Positions 35,229-48,477 are shown, counted from the first letter of the stretch. The stretch: DNA of 64,000 bases from Effrenium voratum (GCA_963377175.1 CAUJNA010000824.1:757501-821500), one strand, 5' to 3'. Made by a program: numbers and translations. The notes: generated by a model from the sequence alone, not told the origin.

Positions 35229-35349
35229 GTCACAATCAAAACCCGGGTAGATGAAGGTCAGTAAGGGACAATCCCCTTGCCATAAATAGTTCTAATTCTT
35301 TACTTGGTTCTGGGATTACAACCATTTTAATACCAGGTTTTGATTATGA
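35229..35349. repeat. Family D inverted-repeat element, copy 2
   Basis: AATCAAAACCCGGGTAGATG at the left pairs with ATACCAGGTTTTGATTATGA at the right. It ends about 18 nt before the acceptor of candidate exon 21, so the splice acceptor lies in or beside the element. Confidence 0.6.
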
Positions 35350-35367
35350 CTCATGTGTCTCCCACAG

Positions 35368-35572
35368 TTGCTTCCCAACTTCACCACTTGCGAAGCGCCA
35401 CTGAGCGCCACTGAGCGCCACAGGGCCCGTTGCCCCGCCTTCAAGCACCACGTTCAACGCAGCTCCAGCACCTTCCCTGGCACCGGACGTGCCCAGGTCT
35501 TCGTCGATAAGGCAGAGGTAGTGGAGTTTGCCGTGTGTCACAACAGAGTTGCGTGTCAGCTTGAGGGGCAAG
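35368..35572 (+). CDS. Candidate exon 21
   Basis: After TGTCTCCCACAG (35,356-35,367) the frame reads LLPNFTTCEAPLSATERHRA, then RCPAFKHHVQ and TGRAQVFVDKAEVVEFAVCH and NRVACQLEGQ, up to a donor GTGTGC at 35,573. Four cysteines and an NFT site suggest an extracellular segment. Near 205 nt, the longest of the better host exon candidates; family not recognised. Confidence 0.4.
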
Positions 35573-37956
35573 GTGTGCGGTGCTCTTCGCGGCTCGAACT
35601 CTTCGCGGGAGGAAATCGCACAGCGAGCTGGGTGCCGGCAACGCGCGGGAGGGGAACCGGCAACGAGCGGACCTCTTGCGCGCTGTGGACTCCCGGCCTG
35701 CTTCGCGGCGCCGAGAAACATCCCCCCCCCCGCCCCAACGACGCGTGAGGGTAAGCACGGCACTGAACCTCCCTGTGAAAAACTTGGCCTTGCCACCTCA
35801 CACGCATCATCACTCCAGCAACCACTCAGCGTGCTCTGCTGTTGGCCAAGCAAAGCTCACCCCCCCCCCTCCGATTCCTACATTCCTACAGCCTGCACAT
35901 GTGCCAAATGCTATGTATATGCCTGTACGTGCATTTGTCTCGCACTCGCCCTTCCGCACTCTTCTGCGCACGCTGTGTGTTCGACCATCTACACAAAGTT
36001 CCACCAATTGCAACATTCCCTCTTAACTCAGCAAAACTCCCTTCACCGCAACCAGCTTTCCCCTACCAATCCGCAAGCTGGTTGGGTTTCCCTTGCTCAG
36101 ACGTGGTGCTTGACACATGTTTGGTTGGCCCAACTCTCAGGTGGATTCCCACGTGCTGGGTGCCGGGCAAGCAGCCAGCTACATTCTCGAGGTGCCAAGT
36201 CGGAGACTTGAGCTCAACCTGTTTGATTTGTTCTGAATTTGGTGGACCAACAGTTTGGTTGGTGTTTAGTTGTTCTGAAGTTGGTGGACCAACCAAAATG
36301 GTTGGTGTTTCATTTGCCCTCCAGTTGGTGTTTGGATTCGTGGTTTGGTGGAGGAGGGGTTTCCCAGATAGAGTTGATGTGAGAACGCGCAGCGGTTGCA
36401 CTGTGTAGCAAACAACATGGGCAAAATGGCCGCGCCATTTGGGCTCGAGTCACCGAGTTGTTTTTCTGATTCGGACATTTGATGCCAAGCTTGCATAAAC
36501 GAAGGGAAAGCAATAGGAACACTCGGATTACCTTGTACCTTGTTTGAAACCAAATCTGCACTCAGTTTGCTCAGGTGCATGACTTGGGTTTTGGAGTGTG
36601 AGGTCATTCACACCCCCGAAGGGATTAGTGACCATCAACATAATCCGGGGTGGCCTTAGCCCTTGTTGGGTGCACTTACGCATATCTTGGTGCCCTTTTC
36701 GGCGCTGATTTTTGTACAGGGAACATCGGGGAACATCCTCATGGTTGGCGTGCAGCATGGATTTCTGTGCACCAAAGGGTTCCCCGTTGAACTACCCATT
36801 TGGATCTGTTTGACAAAAGGGGAACCGTTGGATCAAGGAGGGATCCATCATCCAAGTGGTCCTTAGTCAATGTTGGGAGCTTCCTCATTTTTGAGTCTGC
36901 GAACATTAAGTCGTCATCACCTGTCGAAAGCAGGAGGTTTCAGGACTCGAGTTGATCCGGGTGTCCCAGCGTGTTGCAGTTTTCTTTGGAATTGGCGACC
37001 GATTTCCGGAAGAGACTTGGTCCCATTTGGGTCACATTTGACATCTTATATCCTCCATGATGATGTGGGCGGGTTTCTTCAAATCGTGGTCCTAATATTG
37101 GCTGGCTGGCTGTTGGCTTGCCTTCAAATACCAGCTTAAAGGGGGTGCACCATTTTTTGAGAAAGGCCCATATTTTGGCGGCTTGTCAATTCCAGCGTGA
37201 CTCATTGTCCAAGTTGCAACGATAACTTTCCACAACCGAAAGCCTCTTATTGGCTACCTGGATCATGTTTTTTCCAGGAACCTGAACAAGCAGGCCTTTG
37301 GCTGCATCGAACTTGAAGCGGAAGAGTCCGCAAAGTCCCTTGATTGGATCCTGCCTAGCCAAGTTTCTGCCCACCAGACACCTCCAAATTCCCCAAAAAA
37401 CATCAAAACAAATCCCCATACACCCGTGTTTGCCTAGCCAATTCCCCAAAAACACGAAAAGGTCACAGCTGTTTGATCTGCACCAGAGCGCGGCTTCGCA
37501 GGCCGGTGGCGGCTTGCCGGGCTCCTCAGGATGTCGAAAGTCGAACGCATCAAGTCTTCGCTGCTCTTGGCAAGTTCTGAAGGCTGCAGGAAACAAGGGT
37601 TTTTGCAAGCCCATACCAAGGGTTGTGAAGAAGTGTATGGAAGGGGCATTTCCCCACGGCACCTCAACATGCCCAAGGGAATTAAGGTGTAACGACTCAC
37701 TTCCTGAGTTCCGCGAAAAGAAGAATTGAGTTTGAGCCACTTTTTGAGAATTTGTCAAGGGGGAAGGGCCCGCCCAAAGGAAATGGGGGCTGGTCCACTG
37801 TGGTTGTGCTCCAGGTTTGTAAAATTGTTACCGGGTTCCCGCTTAGCTTGAACATGGTGTCACTATTTTGCGGGCGCTGGGTTAAAATGGATGAATGGAA
37901 TGCGGCGGCTGTCCATAGTCTCAGAAGAATCACTGCACGGGGCCGCTGTTGGAAGG

Positions 37957-38111
37957 ATTGCCTCTGAACAGCCCAGCAATGTGGCCATGGGTCAAAATCC
38001 AAAAGCCCGTGGTTCCAGTGAACATCCCAATCCAACCACTAAAATAGGTTCTTACATGAGTGGTGAATTCCCCTACCCCAAAATGGGATCCCATTGCCTC
38101 TGAACAGCCCA
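37957..38111. mobile_element. Family J element flanked by 19-bp direct repeats
   Basis: ATTGCCTCTGAACAGCCCA occurs at 37,957-37,975 and again at 38,093-38,111, framing the family J copy between them (37,976-38,092). The first copy follows non-repeat DNA ending GGAAGG. This is either a long target-site duplication or a duplicated splice-site region created on insertion. Confidence 0.65.
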
Positions 38112-40354
38112 ATGTTGATCCCTACCCTTGTGCTCAGTGAGGAATGACTTCTGACGAGAAAAGAGGACTTGATTCCACGGGAGTTCTGTGCCTGTTGAGT
38201 CGCATGGAAGAAAGGCCTACTAAGCCTTGGGGTCCCAAGAAGGCTACAGCAACCCCTACTTCACTATTCTTGGCATGCTTTTTGGTTTTTTAGTTATTTT
38301 GGTTCTGTTCATTTTTACTGGGGGTCGGCAAAAAAAAAAGTTTTTCGCTACCATACCAAGAGTGGAGGTGCCTAATTTGGCCTTAAACCCTAGAGGTTCT
38401 TGTACCAAGCTAGTAAGTGGTTAGCCAGTCCACTAATGACAGGGTAAATTCCACTGAACGGAGGACTTATAGCCTAGGTTTAGCAACAACTTACTAACTT
38501 GCCCTTAAACCCTAGCCCTTGGGGGGTCTTGGGGGTTGATCGATCCGCTTTCCGCTTTCTTTGGATCGAGGTGGTTGTCCTTTCACAGGGAACACCGCGA
38601 GGCAATGGGCGCAGGCGAGCCGATCGAAGGATCGAAGGATCGAAGGAGAAGGGCCAAAGGCAGGGGTCCCTCCATTTTCCTATTTGGACCTCCAAAAGTG
38701 GCGATCGTTTCAGTGGAAGCCACCAGTCATTTGCCGCTTTGAAACGGGGAAATCCAGTGAGTCCCAAAATCGAAAGGGAAATCCAGCGACGTGAGGGGCG
38801 CGTCCTTTTTTTGGGACCGTATGGTTGGCTTAGGGAAGCCCGCCTGAACATATCGGGGAAGAAACTGGGTGGCGATTCCTATAGGTGTCCTTTTAGACCA
38901 ACCCCCGAAAAAACAATACATTCCCCTCGTACGAAAAGGATGGTTTGTAGACCCAAAAGCATGATCAGCACGGATTTTAGACCCACAAGGGTTCCTACTC
39001 AACGGTTTGAGTTCCTGCTCCTCCACCTTCCGGGCTTCCAGACAATTTGTCGGGTCTTTGCGCAATTTCCCGGTTTCATGTGTGACTTCCATCTCCCATG
39101 TTGTTGGGCTTTTTTGGGAATTTCCAGGGTTCGTGTGTGAAAACCTTTGCGAACTCTAGCTTTGAGCTGAGGCTCAGTTTGTCAAGTCATCGTGGCTCGG
39201 GGTGCCAGACCCCCGATGGTTTCCGAATGTGTTGCAGGGTTTGTGCGCGGACGAAGCCGGGTCAGTCTGGCTCCGTTTGGATTTTCTGGGGATCACTTTT
39301 CTACTTTGGCTGGTGTCCTTTGGATTTCTTTAGGGATCGCTGTTCTACCTTGATGCCACCGTTTTTTTTGTTGAAATGCGCAGTGGAGCCAGCAGCAAGG
39401 GCAGAGGATCTGAAAGCCCAGGGTATGCTGTTCTTGCACACCAAATTGAGTTGAAGAAAGTGGGTGGCCACCTCAACTCCACCATAGTTACACTGAACGG
39501 ACGATGAATGGCTGTTTCCTAAAATGAGATTCCCATTCTTGGTTGATGTTAACGGGAATAGTTTTGGTGGTGAACAACTAGGCATTGCAAACTCTGTGGG
39601 GGAAACAGTCCGTTAAGCAGCACCAAGTACAGTGAGCTCAACAAAGGGCCTGGGAATCCTTGATTCTGGTTGACATATTTCCGTCGTTGGTTAACTCTTG
39701 GCATTCTGTCGGGTAAAGTCACTAAACCCTTGGGACTTTCTGACCTGCAAACAGTGGTGTCGATGAGGTACTCAGCGCAGGTGACGAAACGACCAACGAC
39801 ACGGGCGCTCGAATTGAAGTTCCTGTGAGGACCCCACAAGACTATTCCAAATCCAGCCGCAGCAGTCACACTGCAACGTGCGGCGCGCCTCCTATACGTG
39901 GGTGCGTCGCATACCACCAGGCTGGAAGCTGCCTAGTTAAATGGGCAACGCGGCGGCTCCTGCGACAAAGGCGATGAAGGAAGGCGAAGAAGGGTTTGGC
40001 CAATGCCTCCCCATCCTGAAGGCCATCAGGAGCTTGGTGGTCTCCACTTTCGATGCAGAGTCTGCTTGATGGACAATGGTAGTTTGTGAACAGCCATTAA
40101 GGAACCCTAGCGGATGCTAACTCATGTAGGGTCTTTTAGGATACCCTTTTCACCTTGTTTTGAAGGCTATTTAAAGGGTATGTGTCAAAATAGGCGGCCC
40201 ACAAAAATGGTTGCTTTCATTTTTGGTTTTCCTCAACCATCCCAAAAAAAGTACCAAAAAGAGACAGATCCGTTTTTTGAAATAGCCTTTTCACCCTTGG
40301 TTTATTCCCCAGATAGCTGAAAGCTATAGGGGTTCTAGCTTCTAATAAAGATTG

Positions 40355-40800
40355 GACAGTGATTTGCGAGAGTGACAGCAGGGTGCTAGGGGGCATGCGG
40401 TTTGGGGTACCTGTGCAGGTGCTGTTTGAGCTGGCGGTGACGGTGTGGGCACGTTTCTGCGAGATCGACGGCTGGGTGCTAGGGGGCATGCAGTTTGGGG
40501 TGGTGCAGGTGCTGTTTAAGCTGCTGGTGCAGGTGCTTTTTGAGGTGCGGTGACGGTGTGGGCGCATTTCTGCAAGATTGAGGGCAAGGTGCTAGGTGGC
40601 ATGCAGTTTCGGGTGCTGGTGCAGTGCTGTGCATGTTTATTAGTTTGGTGGAGGTGCTGTTCAAGGTACTCGGCCGGGTGCTAAGCAGTTTGGGGTGCTG
40701 GTGCAGTTACTGTTGGAGGTACTGTGACCTGGGTGCTATGGGGCATGCAGTTTGGGTGCTGGTGCTTGTGCTGTTTTTGGGGGTGCTGGGCAGGTGCTGT
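40355..40800. repeat. Tandem repeat rich in GGTGCTG
   Basis: GGGTGCTAGGGGGCATGC, AGTTTGGGGT and GTGCAGGTGCTGTTT recur about every 90-115 bp with drift. The frames it opens are repeat artefacts. Confidence 0.7.
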
Positions 40801-41924
40801 CAGACGCTGGTGATGGTGGGCGCATTTTGCGAGATTGGCGGGGGGCGCATGTTTGCGAGAGTGACGGCCGGACTAGGCATGGGGGTGCTGATGCATTTGC
40901 TGCATTGGGTGCTGTTTGGGGCAGGAAGCTCCTCGATCAAATCCCGACCCTGTTCAACCCCGCAACCGGTGCCAAACTTCAAGCACCTATGCTGCCGACA
41001 CAAGTGGAGCAAACAAAAACACTCAAGGTGTTTGTTCTTACAATTCCACACCAAGAAGCCTCTCAATTCTACGCAAGTGTCCCTGAATTTGATATGCTAT
41101 TTGGGGTCTATGCTGGTGTAATTTAGCATAAGAAAGAAAACGACAGGAAAGCATTTGGGCGAATCTTTGTGTTAGGGGCCCTTTAAACCAAGAGCAAGTC
41201 TAGGGGTTGATTCCCCATTCTTTCCAACCATCGTTTCAAAAACCGAAAAGCCACGCAAGACGTGGTTTCCCCCCCCCAAAAAAAAGGGGGGAAAGAACCG
41301 CAGGCGGTTTGTAAAGGCTTCCAGAGCCACTGGGTTTGCCAGGCTGTGCAGCTTTCGAGCTGCTCTTGCAGACGGCGCCTTTGCAGGAGAGCCTCGCTCG
41401 AGTGAAGACAGGCGCCCCGGGAAATGTAGTTGTTTCTAGGAGACCTCTCCGAAATGATGGTGTTCCTTCTGGTTTCCATCTTAAGCCACAAAAACGGGCC
41501 CATTTTTATTTGTAAAATATACCATATATATATATACATATCTGTACATGTGCACATATGTACGAATGTTTCTGTACATGCTTGGATGTATAGCTGGTCG
41601 TCATACTTCTGGGTCATCTCTGGACCTTCTTGCAATGTGGAGCCAAACGAAACCACAACGTCAAACACGGGCACAGTACTTGTAGCGTTTGACAACCCGC
41701 CATATGTATATATGTATATGTGTATGTATGCCTATATGTATACATATATATATATATATTCGTGCGCATTTTCTCCCCTGCCAAAGATGCTGTTTCTAAA
41801 AGCGGATTGGCTTTGTCCGGAGTTCTGTTGCAGGAGAGTGCCTGCCTCATGTTCTACACAACCCGCACTGAGAGGCTTTTTCCAAGAGCTTGGTGCCTAC
41901 ATCTTGCCCTTGGGAGTTCACCAC

Positions 41925-42065
41925 CTGTGAACGGCGTTGCGACACCGCCCGCAATGAGAAGCTTGTGCTGCGGCGCGCAGAAGCACAAGTTGGCCTGAAG
42001 GGTGCGCCAGGTGCGGATGTAGAAGGCTTCTGTGCGCGCCAGGCTCCTTGGCCGTTCCGAAAGTC
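41925..42065 (+). CDS. Candidate exon 22
   Basis: The frame TTCERRCDTARNEKLVLRRA continues EAQVGLKGAPGADVEGFCAR. GC-rich and non-repetitive; a family F element starts at 42,072. Borders uncertain; product not recognised. Confidence 0.33.
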
Positions 42066-42071
42066 AACGAA

Positions 42072-42180
42072 CATAGGCGTCCTTGTTAGGTGAGTTTGGT
42101 TAGAAATAGATTGCGCTGGTTTGGATTGGATTTTATCCAGCTTGCCACGGCCATGCATTTCTCAAAAAGGTCGCCTATGT
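42072..42180. repeat. Family F inverted-repeat element, copy 4
   Basis: ACATAGGCGTCCTTGTTAGG at the left, CAAAAAGGTCGCCTATGT at the right. More diverged inside than copies 1-3. Confidence 0.55.
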
Positions 42181-43158
42181 GAACGATGATCAACACCTGT
42201 ATTGCCGCTCCACATGTGCAAGTCAGTTTCTCCGAGAGACGCGTGTAAATCGGCACGTTTTGGAGCCTAAAAGTACCAACTTGGGGATGTGCATCAGGGC
42301 TATCAATGCTGGCGATTTTATTATGGGTGCTGATTTCAAGTTCTTATTTCAGGTTTTGCAGCCATATTTTAACATTTGCAGAAAGAATATGTTTCGTCCT
42401 GCAAGTTTGGGGGTCTCCACTTTTCAGAGAGCGCGATCCTCTTCATACCTTTGGGTGGGTTCTACATCTGGCGTGTCAAAATAGGCGGGCGGCAAGAATG
42501 GATTTATTTGCCTCCCTTTGTGACAAAGAGCATCCTCAAAACACAAACCCACTTGGAGACACCAGCGCATGGCTGCGGTCAGCTCGCCGTCAGGACGTGG
42601 TGAAGATGAGCAGCTGCGGGGCGCAGCACAGCAGCTTGGCAAAGATTCTTAGCTGGGCCTCCCTTGAGCTTGAGCCCTTGTTCTCGTTTTTATTGGAGGC
42701 TTCCCTAAACATCAGCAAAAAGGGGGGTCTTTTGCACTTTCCATCATGCCACCCGCCTCCCCCTACATCAGCAAAAAGGGGGTCTTTTGCACGTTCCAGA
42801 CTTCAAGGACCTCCCCCCCCCTTTCAGCCCCAGGATGCTGACTTAAAACAAAATTGGCGACCCAACATATTATATAGCCGATGGGGCACGAATTTGACTT
42901 CCCTCCCAACAACATTGGGGGGGCATCGGGTTCGCCCAGGTTTGGATATGGTGGAAAACTGCTTTCGGGATGCCCCTTTCTGCGATGCCTGGGAATCATT
43001 CCCATCCAGCGAGATCATTTCCACCAGAGGTAGGGGCAATCGGCCCACGAGTGCCCCCTGCGAGTCTTCACTGTTCTTGGCAAGTTTTTGTTTTTTGGTG
43101 GGTTGTGAAGGAGTTGAATTGGCTATTTGCATCGCAACTCGCAACCAGCTTCCGCTAG

Positions 43159-43250
43159 GCAGCCTGGAGGAGTTGGTGCTCAAGGCCATGGCTCGCGCGG
43201 TCTGCCGTTCTGTCAGGGCAGATGTCGTCGAACCCGCGAATCCGGGCCCG
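43159..43250 (+). CDS. Candidate exon 23
   Basis: After TTCCGCTAG (43,150-43,158) the frame reads SLEELVLKAMARAVCRSVRA then DVVEPANPG. Helix-like, GC-rich. Left border uncertain; product not recognised. Confidence 0.28.
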
Positions 43251-45218
43251 AAAGGGAAGACGAAAGGAGGTTGACACATTTGGTGCAGGCCCAAATCTGC
43301 GCAGTTCCTGGTTTTGTGGGAAGACCCATGTGGCAACCAACAAGTCTCTTCATGTTCTTGGCCACTCAGGAACTGCAGGGCCTGTTTTTTTTTTGGAGAC
43401 TGGAAAAAAGGCCCGGTGGCTGACACATGGGAGACTTGTCTTTTCTTGGTCTTTTGCCAAAAAAAGAGAAACTCTGTGTTCTCTTTGGTCTCCCTTGGAA
43501 ACGGCCACCAAACGGGTACCCCAGCCCTTTGGCACACTCAATGGTTCAGGTCTTTATGGGATTCGTCCAAATTTCAGGTTTGGCGGGGATGCAACAGCAG
43601 CGTTTTCTCGCGCCCTGCTCGTGTTTTTTTTCGTTGGTTTTTGTCGCGAGTTCCTGGAGCAGATGATGCAGGAGCTGCTGGCTGGGGATGCTGGGCATGC
43701 GGGAGATGCTGGCTGGAGATGCTGGAGATGCTGACTGATGATCTTGGGTGGCTATAGAGGTTTAGGTTGATTGGATTAAGTTGGACGGATCACCAGGGAT
43801 GGTGGCTACAGGGTTCAGATTGGTTGGATGTGTTGTCTCAACTCCGGTTGAAACGCTTGGGAGCGACCTGGGCAAGATTCTGCCTGTCATGTGCAAGACT
43901 GTGCTTTTCGTGTGCTGGCAGCCCCCCGCTTTGAGATTAATTCACCTGGAATGACAGTTTTGGTAGGACCAACAGTCCAAGACACACTTGTTGATGATTG
44001 TAGCGAGCTCACCGATTCGGGTGTCTTAATTCAGTTTGGCCAAGTATACAGAGCAATGAGTGCAGGCGTTGCGTTTGAACCGTTTGAAGCTTCACTAAAT
44101 ACGGACCAGAATCCCAAACACTTCATTTTCAATGGAGGGCAAAATAGCATACTCTGCTCTAAGATCTTCAAACTTTGCAGATGATTTTTAGGAAAGGGCG
44201 AGGGAAACAACAGGATGCCAAAATTGGTAGGTGTCAGATGGAACCGCCTTGTGATTCTTGAGAGGAGGCGGTACTGTAACCCCAAAATCTGTCAGAGGGA
44301 TGCTCTTTGGATCCGCAACCTTCCATGGGTTTGGATCCTAACCAATGGGCGCGTCTTTTCAATTACTTGGTGCCTGTGTGGAGATTTGAAGTGAAAGATT
44401 TTCCATATCTCAAAATGAGACAAGTGGGTCTCCAAAGTGCTTCGCCATCTTGAGACACCAAATGAGTTCCACACTTTTTGGCGGGGCGATCGCCACTTGC
44501 GGCCTGAACCGCCTCAACCCAACACGACGGGTTGCCGCGAACCTTGACCGCACCACCTCCCGAAAACAACGGCAGAAGGGCTCCTGTATTTCTAGTGTCC
44601 AAATGTTTGCCCTGTTGTTTCCTTCATAGCCCAAACTCACCTGAACTCTCAACACCAAACCAAAAGGTGGGGAGCCAACAGGTTGAAGTTCGACCTTTCG
44701 GTCGACTGGTAGAAGGGGTTCTTTGACTTACACTCACTTCCTGAGTTCATGAACTTTGAACTTTTTAGTGGCCAATATAATGTTTGGACTTTTTTGGGCC
44801 ATCCACTCAGCAAGTGGGTACAGGCACAACCTGTTTTTTCATTTGTTTCCCGGAATGGTCCCTCGGGTCCTTTTCTCCCTCCTTGGTAACACCAACCCGG
44901 CGGATCCCAGAAAACTCCCACGCTCGAGAGCGTAAGCCAGTCAGAATTTCGTTTTGGTGTAGGGGTTGCCTACAAAACCAAGGGCATGAGACGTAGACAA
45001 TCACGAGTGGGAAACCCAACGTTGTCACTGCCCACCGTGGCTTCACGTTCTTGGCAAGTTGTTTTTGTTGTTCTCTTTTTTTTTTGTGTGTGTGTGTTTT
45101 TTCTTGTGTGTGTGTGTTGTCGTCTTGTTGTGTTCATTTTTACTGGAGGGCTGCAAAAAGCAACCAGCTCTTTTTTCTTGGCACGCCCCAGAGCAAGAGT
45201 TGAGTTGGGCCGTGAGAG

Positions 45219-45288
45219 GCGCTGCAGCACTTCGGCAGCTCCACGGTGGCCTCGGCGGAGGCCAAGGTCCTCACAGGCGCCTCGGCCG
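45219..45288 (+). CDS. Candidate exon 24
   Basis: After GTGAGAG the frame reads ALQHFGSSTVASAEAKVLTG then ASA, up to the consensus donor GTGAGC at 45,289. Other frames are also open, but this one meets the donor and has balanced composition. Product not recognised. Confidence 0.3.
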
Positions 45289-45480
45289 GTGAGCGGGTTT
45301 CCCATGGGTCTCCCATGGCTTTTTTGGGGGACCCGGGCGGATAGGCAGGGAGTCATGGCCTTTTTTGGGGGACCCAGCAGAGTTTAGGAATATCAAGGAT
45401 GAAAGCTTGACCACCGGGATGTTTGGTGATTGATCTTTCATAATGATTTTCAGGCATTTGCTTTGGTTGTGGCGGTAATT

Positions 45481-45590
45481 TGCTGGTGCGATAGGCAGGG
45501 AATGCCGGAAGGAACCCAGGGATTCCCTGAAAGGAAACCACAAGGGATTGTTTATAGGGGTCATTCCGTGATTCCCTGCTGAGCACCAGC
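45481..45590. repeat. Family G inverted-repeat element, copy 2
   Basis: TGCTGGTGCGATAGGCAGGG and AATGCC at the left pair with CATTCCGTGATTCCCTGC and TGAGCACCAGC at the right. Confidence 0.6.
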
Positions 45591-45967
45591 AAGGTAAGGA
45601 ATGCTCGAAGTCAGGAAGTCGGGGGAGTCAACTCCAATTTTGGGTTGCTTTTCCTCAAGCAAAATCACCGAAATCACAAGATCAGGAAGATTCACTCGTT
45701 CAGCGATCTCTTTTGGTCTTTGGCTTGCCAAACACCAGCCAGCAAGGCAAAATGCAGCGAAACCGCCTCAACGAGCACGGTTGCCCCGGCGTATTCCATC
45801 TGAATACCTGCATTCCGCCTGGGTGTGTTGCTTTGTTCTTGCTAATTACCCTCTTCAGGGCTGGTTGAAAGGCAACCCCGAAAGGAAACCCACCAGCCCG
45901 TCATTTTTTTGAGGTTCCGTGTTTGACACACCTCACCGTCCAGACTCGTTGAGACCGCGACTCGTGA

Positions 45968-46050
45968 GGGCCGGTGGGCGGCAACAGCGCGGCCTTGCAT
46001 GTGGCTCTACCGGAGCCCTCCCTGCTGGAAGTTGAGGCCGGCCATGGCGC
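45968..46050 (+). CDS. Candidate exon 25
   Basis: The frame GGNSAALHVALPEPSLLEVE continues AGHGA. GC-rich and beta-strand-like. A family K element with a nested family C insertion follows immediately. Product not recognised. Confidence 0.3.
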
Positions 46051-46051
46051 T

Positions 46052-46275
46052 TGGTGGTTTGGGGATTTGAAGCCCTGGTGCTTGTAATCTTACCCCCGAA
46101 TAAAGCAGAACCCCTGGTTGATGAATAGATTGGGGGGTGCTTTTCCGTTTTTGGTGGGGATGCACTCCACTTTTGGAGGGGTCCCCACCCCCCTCACAAT
46201 GGGACGGGTTGATTAATCCTGGGTCAACATTAGAGAAATGGGGGCTTCCCCTCCTTAACCACCAAACCACCGATT
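46052..46275. mobile_element. Family K element interrupted by family C copy 5
   Basis: GCTTGGTGGTTTGGGGATTT at the left and TTAACCACCAAACCACC at the right are family K ends. Inside lies family C copy 5 (46,084-46,233), from GTAATCTTACCCC to TGGGTCAACATTA. The nesting shows that family C has moved as a unit. Confidence 0.65.
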
Positions 46276-46887
46276 CGGCTCCAAACTACCACTTCCAGGA
46301 AGCTGAAGTTGGGCGGTTTTTCTCACGGTTCCCTTCAAAAACAGCTCAAGAAGAGGGTACCCTCAAAGAAGCCAAGCTCATTGGAGGGGGAGCCAAAGGG
46401 ACAGCCATGCGGAGCCAGCCCCGCGAAAAGGGCGCTTTGGATTCGGCGGGGGCATGTGGTTTGACCGTTTTCTGGGGTAAGGCCAGAAAAAGGTTTCTCT
46501 TACTTGGGCTGCTTGACTTTGATACTGCTAGAATCACAGGGCCTGCCAAAAACACGTCCCCCAGAAGGAGGTTCCTTTGCAAACGCTTTGGGGTTTGCAC
46601 GGCCGATAACTCACTTATAGGACTTTTCATCAGGATAAGTCAAGTGGGTTGAGCGTAGTTGCTTATTCACTGTTTTGCGTCTCTTGTGGCAGGTTGAAGC
46701 ACATTGGACATGGGTTTGGCTGAGGCACTGCTTTCCGGCCAAGGCTCGAGTTGTGCTAAACTTCACGGCAGTCAGGCCCAGCAAAAGTCCGTCCCGCATG
46801 TTTTGTTTAGCGGTTGCCCAAAAGAGGGGCGAGGGTCCAGCCTCGTTGCCCATTCTGGCAGTTGCCAGGTTTCACCGCAGGCAAATG

Positions 46888-46956
46888 GCTGTGGCTCCAA
46901 AAAACGGTACCAAAATGGGTTGCCCTGGTAAGTGGAAGCATGGACCCAAAACCAGG
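46888..46956. repeat. Family B partial copy
   Basis: GCTGTGGCTCCAAAAAACGG and TACCAAAATGGGTTGCCCTG match the left part of the clearer family B copies. The right arm is missing. Confidence 0.4.
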
Positions 46957-48477
46957 GATGAGCATCGTATGTTTTCAAATGATGCTGGTGATGCCGGGGA
47001 TGCTGTGACCTTGCACGTTTGCAGCTCTCCCCTTTTTTGGTCGGCACCGAGTTTTGAGCCATGCATTTTGAGACAAACCATCACCTTTTGAGCCTTGCAT
47101 TTTGAGGAACAAACTCATTTTTTGCCTTGTAGACCATTGGTTTTAGTTTCCTTTCCCTCCAAGGAGCAACCCTTTTAGTGGCTTAAGGGTTTCCGCTTGC
47201 TTTCACTTACCGCCCAGACGGCACCGCTTTCTCCTGTTTAAGTTTGAGCCACACCCAAATACACTCGAGAAAGTCACCAAACCCCATGAGCTCCTTTGGC
47301 AGTTTTCCGCTGGACTCCCAATGCCGATGGGTAACAAGGGGTTTTTTGTAGCCCCTGATGAACACACCCTTGCAAGGCTTGCACTCCACCCCAAAAGGGT
47401 CAACAGGGTCTCCTTTCCGCGAGATAGAAGTGGATCGATCGGCTTTCGGAGTCATTCCGCCAAAGGAGTATTCCCCCCCCCCGGTCGAGGTGCAGTTCAA
47501 CTTCATGCTCTCCAACATCCACATTTGGCGACCTGTCACCGTTCCTTTCTCCAGGCCAAGATGGCTTCGTTTCAAATGGGCTCGCTTCTTTGGGGAACCC
47601 CCCAAAACGGGAAAAGGGGGTAATCTGAGTTTTCCGTCAAAACCCACCAAAAGGAGATCAATTTCACCCTCCCAATGGCCCTTGCGTCAGGAGCGCCTTT
47701 TCCGTGTTGGGATTTGTTTGGGTTTGACCCTTGAGCTCGATCTGTCAAAACTAGGCCCCAAAATCAGTGCTTTTCTAGGAGCCAGCATGTTTGACACTTT
47801 CTTGAAGAATGGCTCCCTTACACTTTGTCTTGGTATGACTTCTGCCAGCTGGGTTTCACTTAACCACCTGAGAACATATACCTTTGAAGTTGAATGTTGT
47901 TTGAGGTATGCAACACGCTTTTCCCTAAGGTTGCAAAAGGACGGGCCTGGCTGAACATGGGCCGGTGCATCAGTAGGGAGAGTCTCTTTAGACTGGACAC
48001 GCTCGAAGTGGACTTGAGGAAAGCAACATGGGCTCGTCTTTTGTTGGGATTCGGACCCTCCAAAATGGCTTCGGTTTTCCTTTTGGAACTTTAAACCCAC
48101 CAACAACGGGGTAGCCTCGCAAAAAAAATCACCCACATCTTGCTTCGGACGCCGCTCATGGCAGATGTTCCAAGGGATCGGAGCTTCGGAGCCTGATGTT
48201 GTGAAGTCATTTTGAAGGGGTGAGCTTGTTTCGACCCATGTGTCACATGACTCACTTTCCTTGGCATTGGGTCCACTGGTCATGGTTTTTTTCAAGGAAG
48301 TGAGACAGCCGTATCTCAATTGGAGGAATCGTGCTGGCCTAAACAGATCACAAATACGTGGGTTTAAGCGCACCTTGCCACTCAAAGATCGGGGCAAGCC
48401 ACCTTTTTCTGGCTTGAAGAGGCTATATTCCAGACACAGAACCATCCCCTTCTTTTGAACCCGGATTCTGGGGGCAG

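Larger units (their letters stand above)
35600..41920. other. Long non-coding stretch
   Basis: More than 6 kb without a defensible exon, apart from weak GC-rich patches near 35,640-35,740 and 37,480-37,560. A donor-like GGTAAGC is at 35,751. It contains the family J copy at 37,976 and the GGTGCTG repeat at 40,355. Confidence 0.4.

Noticed and set aside
42306..43274. Longest host frame (322 codons)
   Set aside because: Most of it is Pro/Ser-rich and runs through a local duplication; only the last part (43,159-43,250) looks coding and is listed as an exon candidate.
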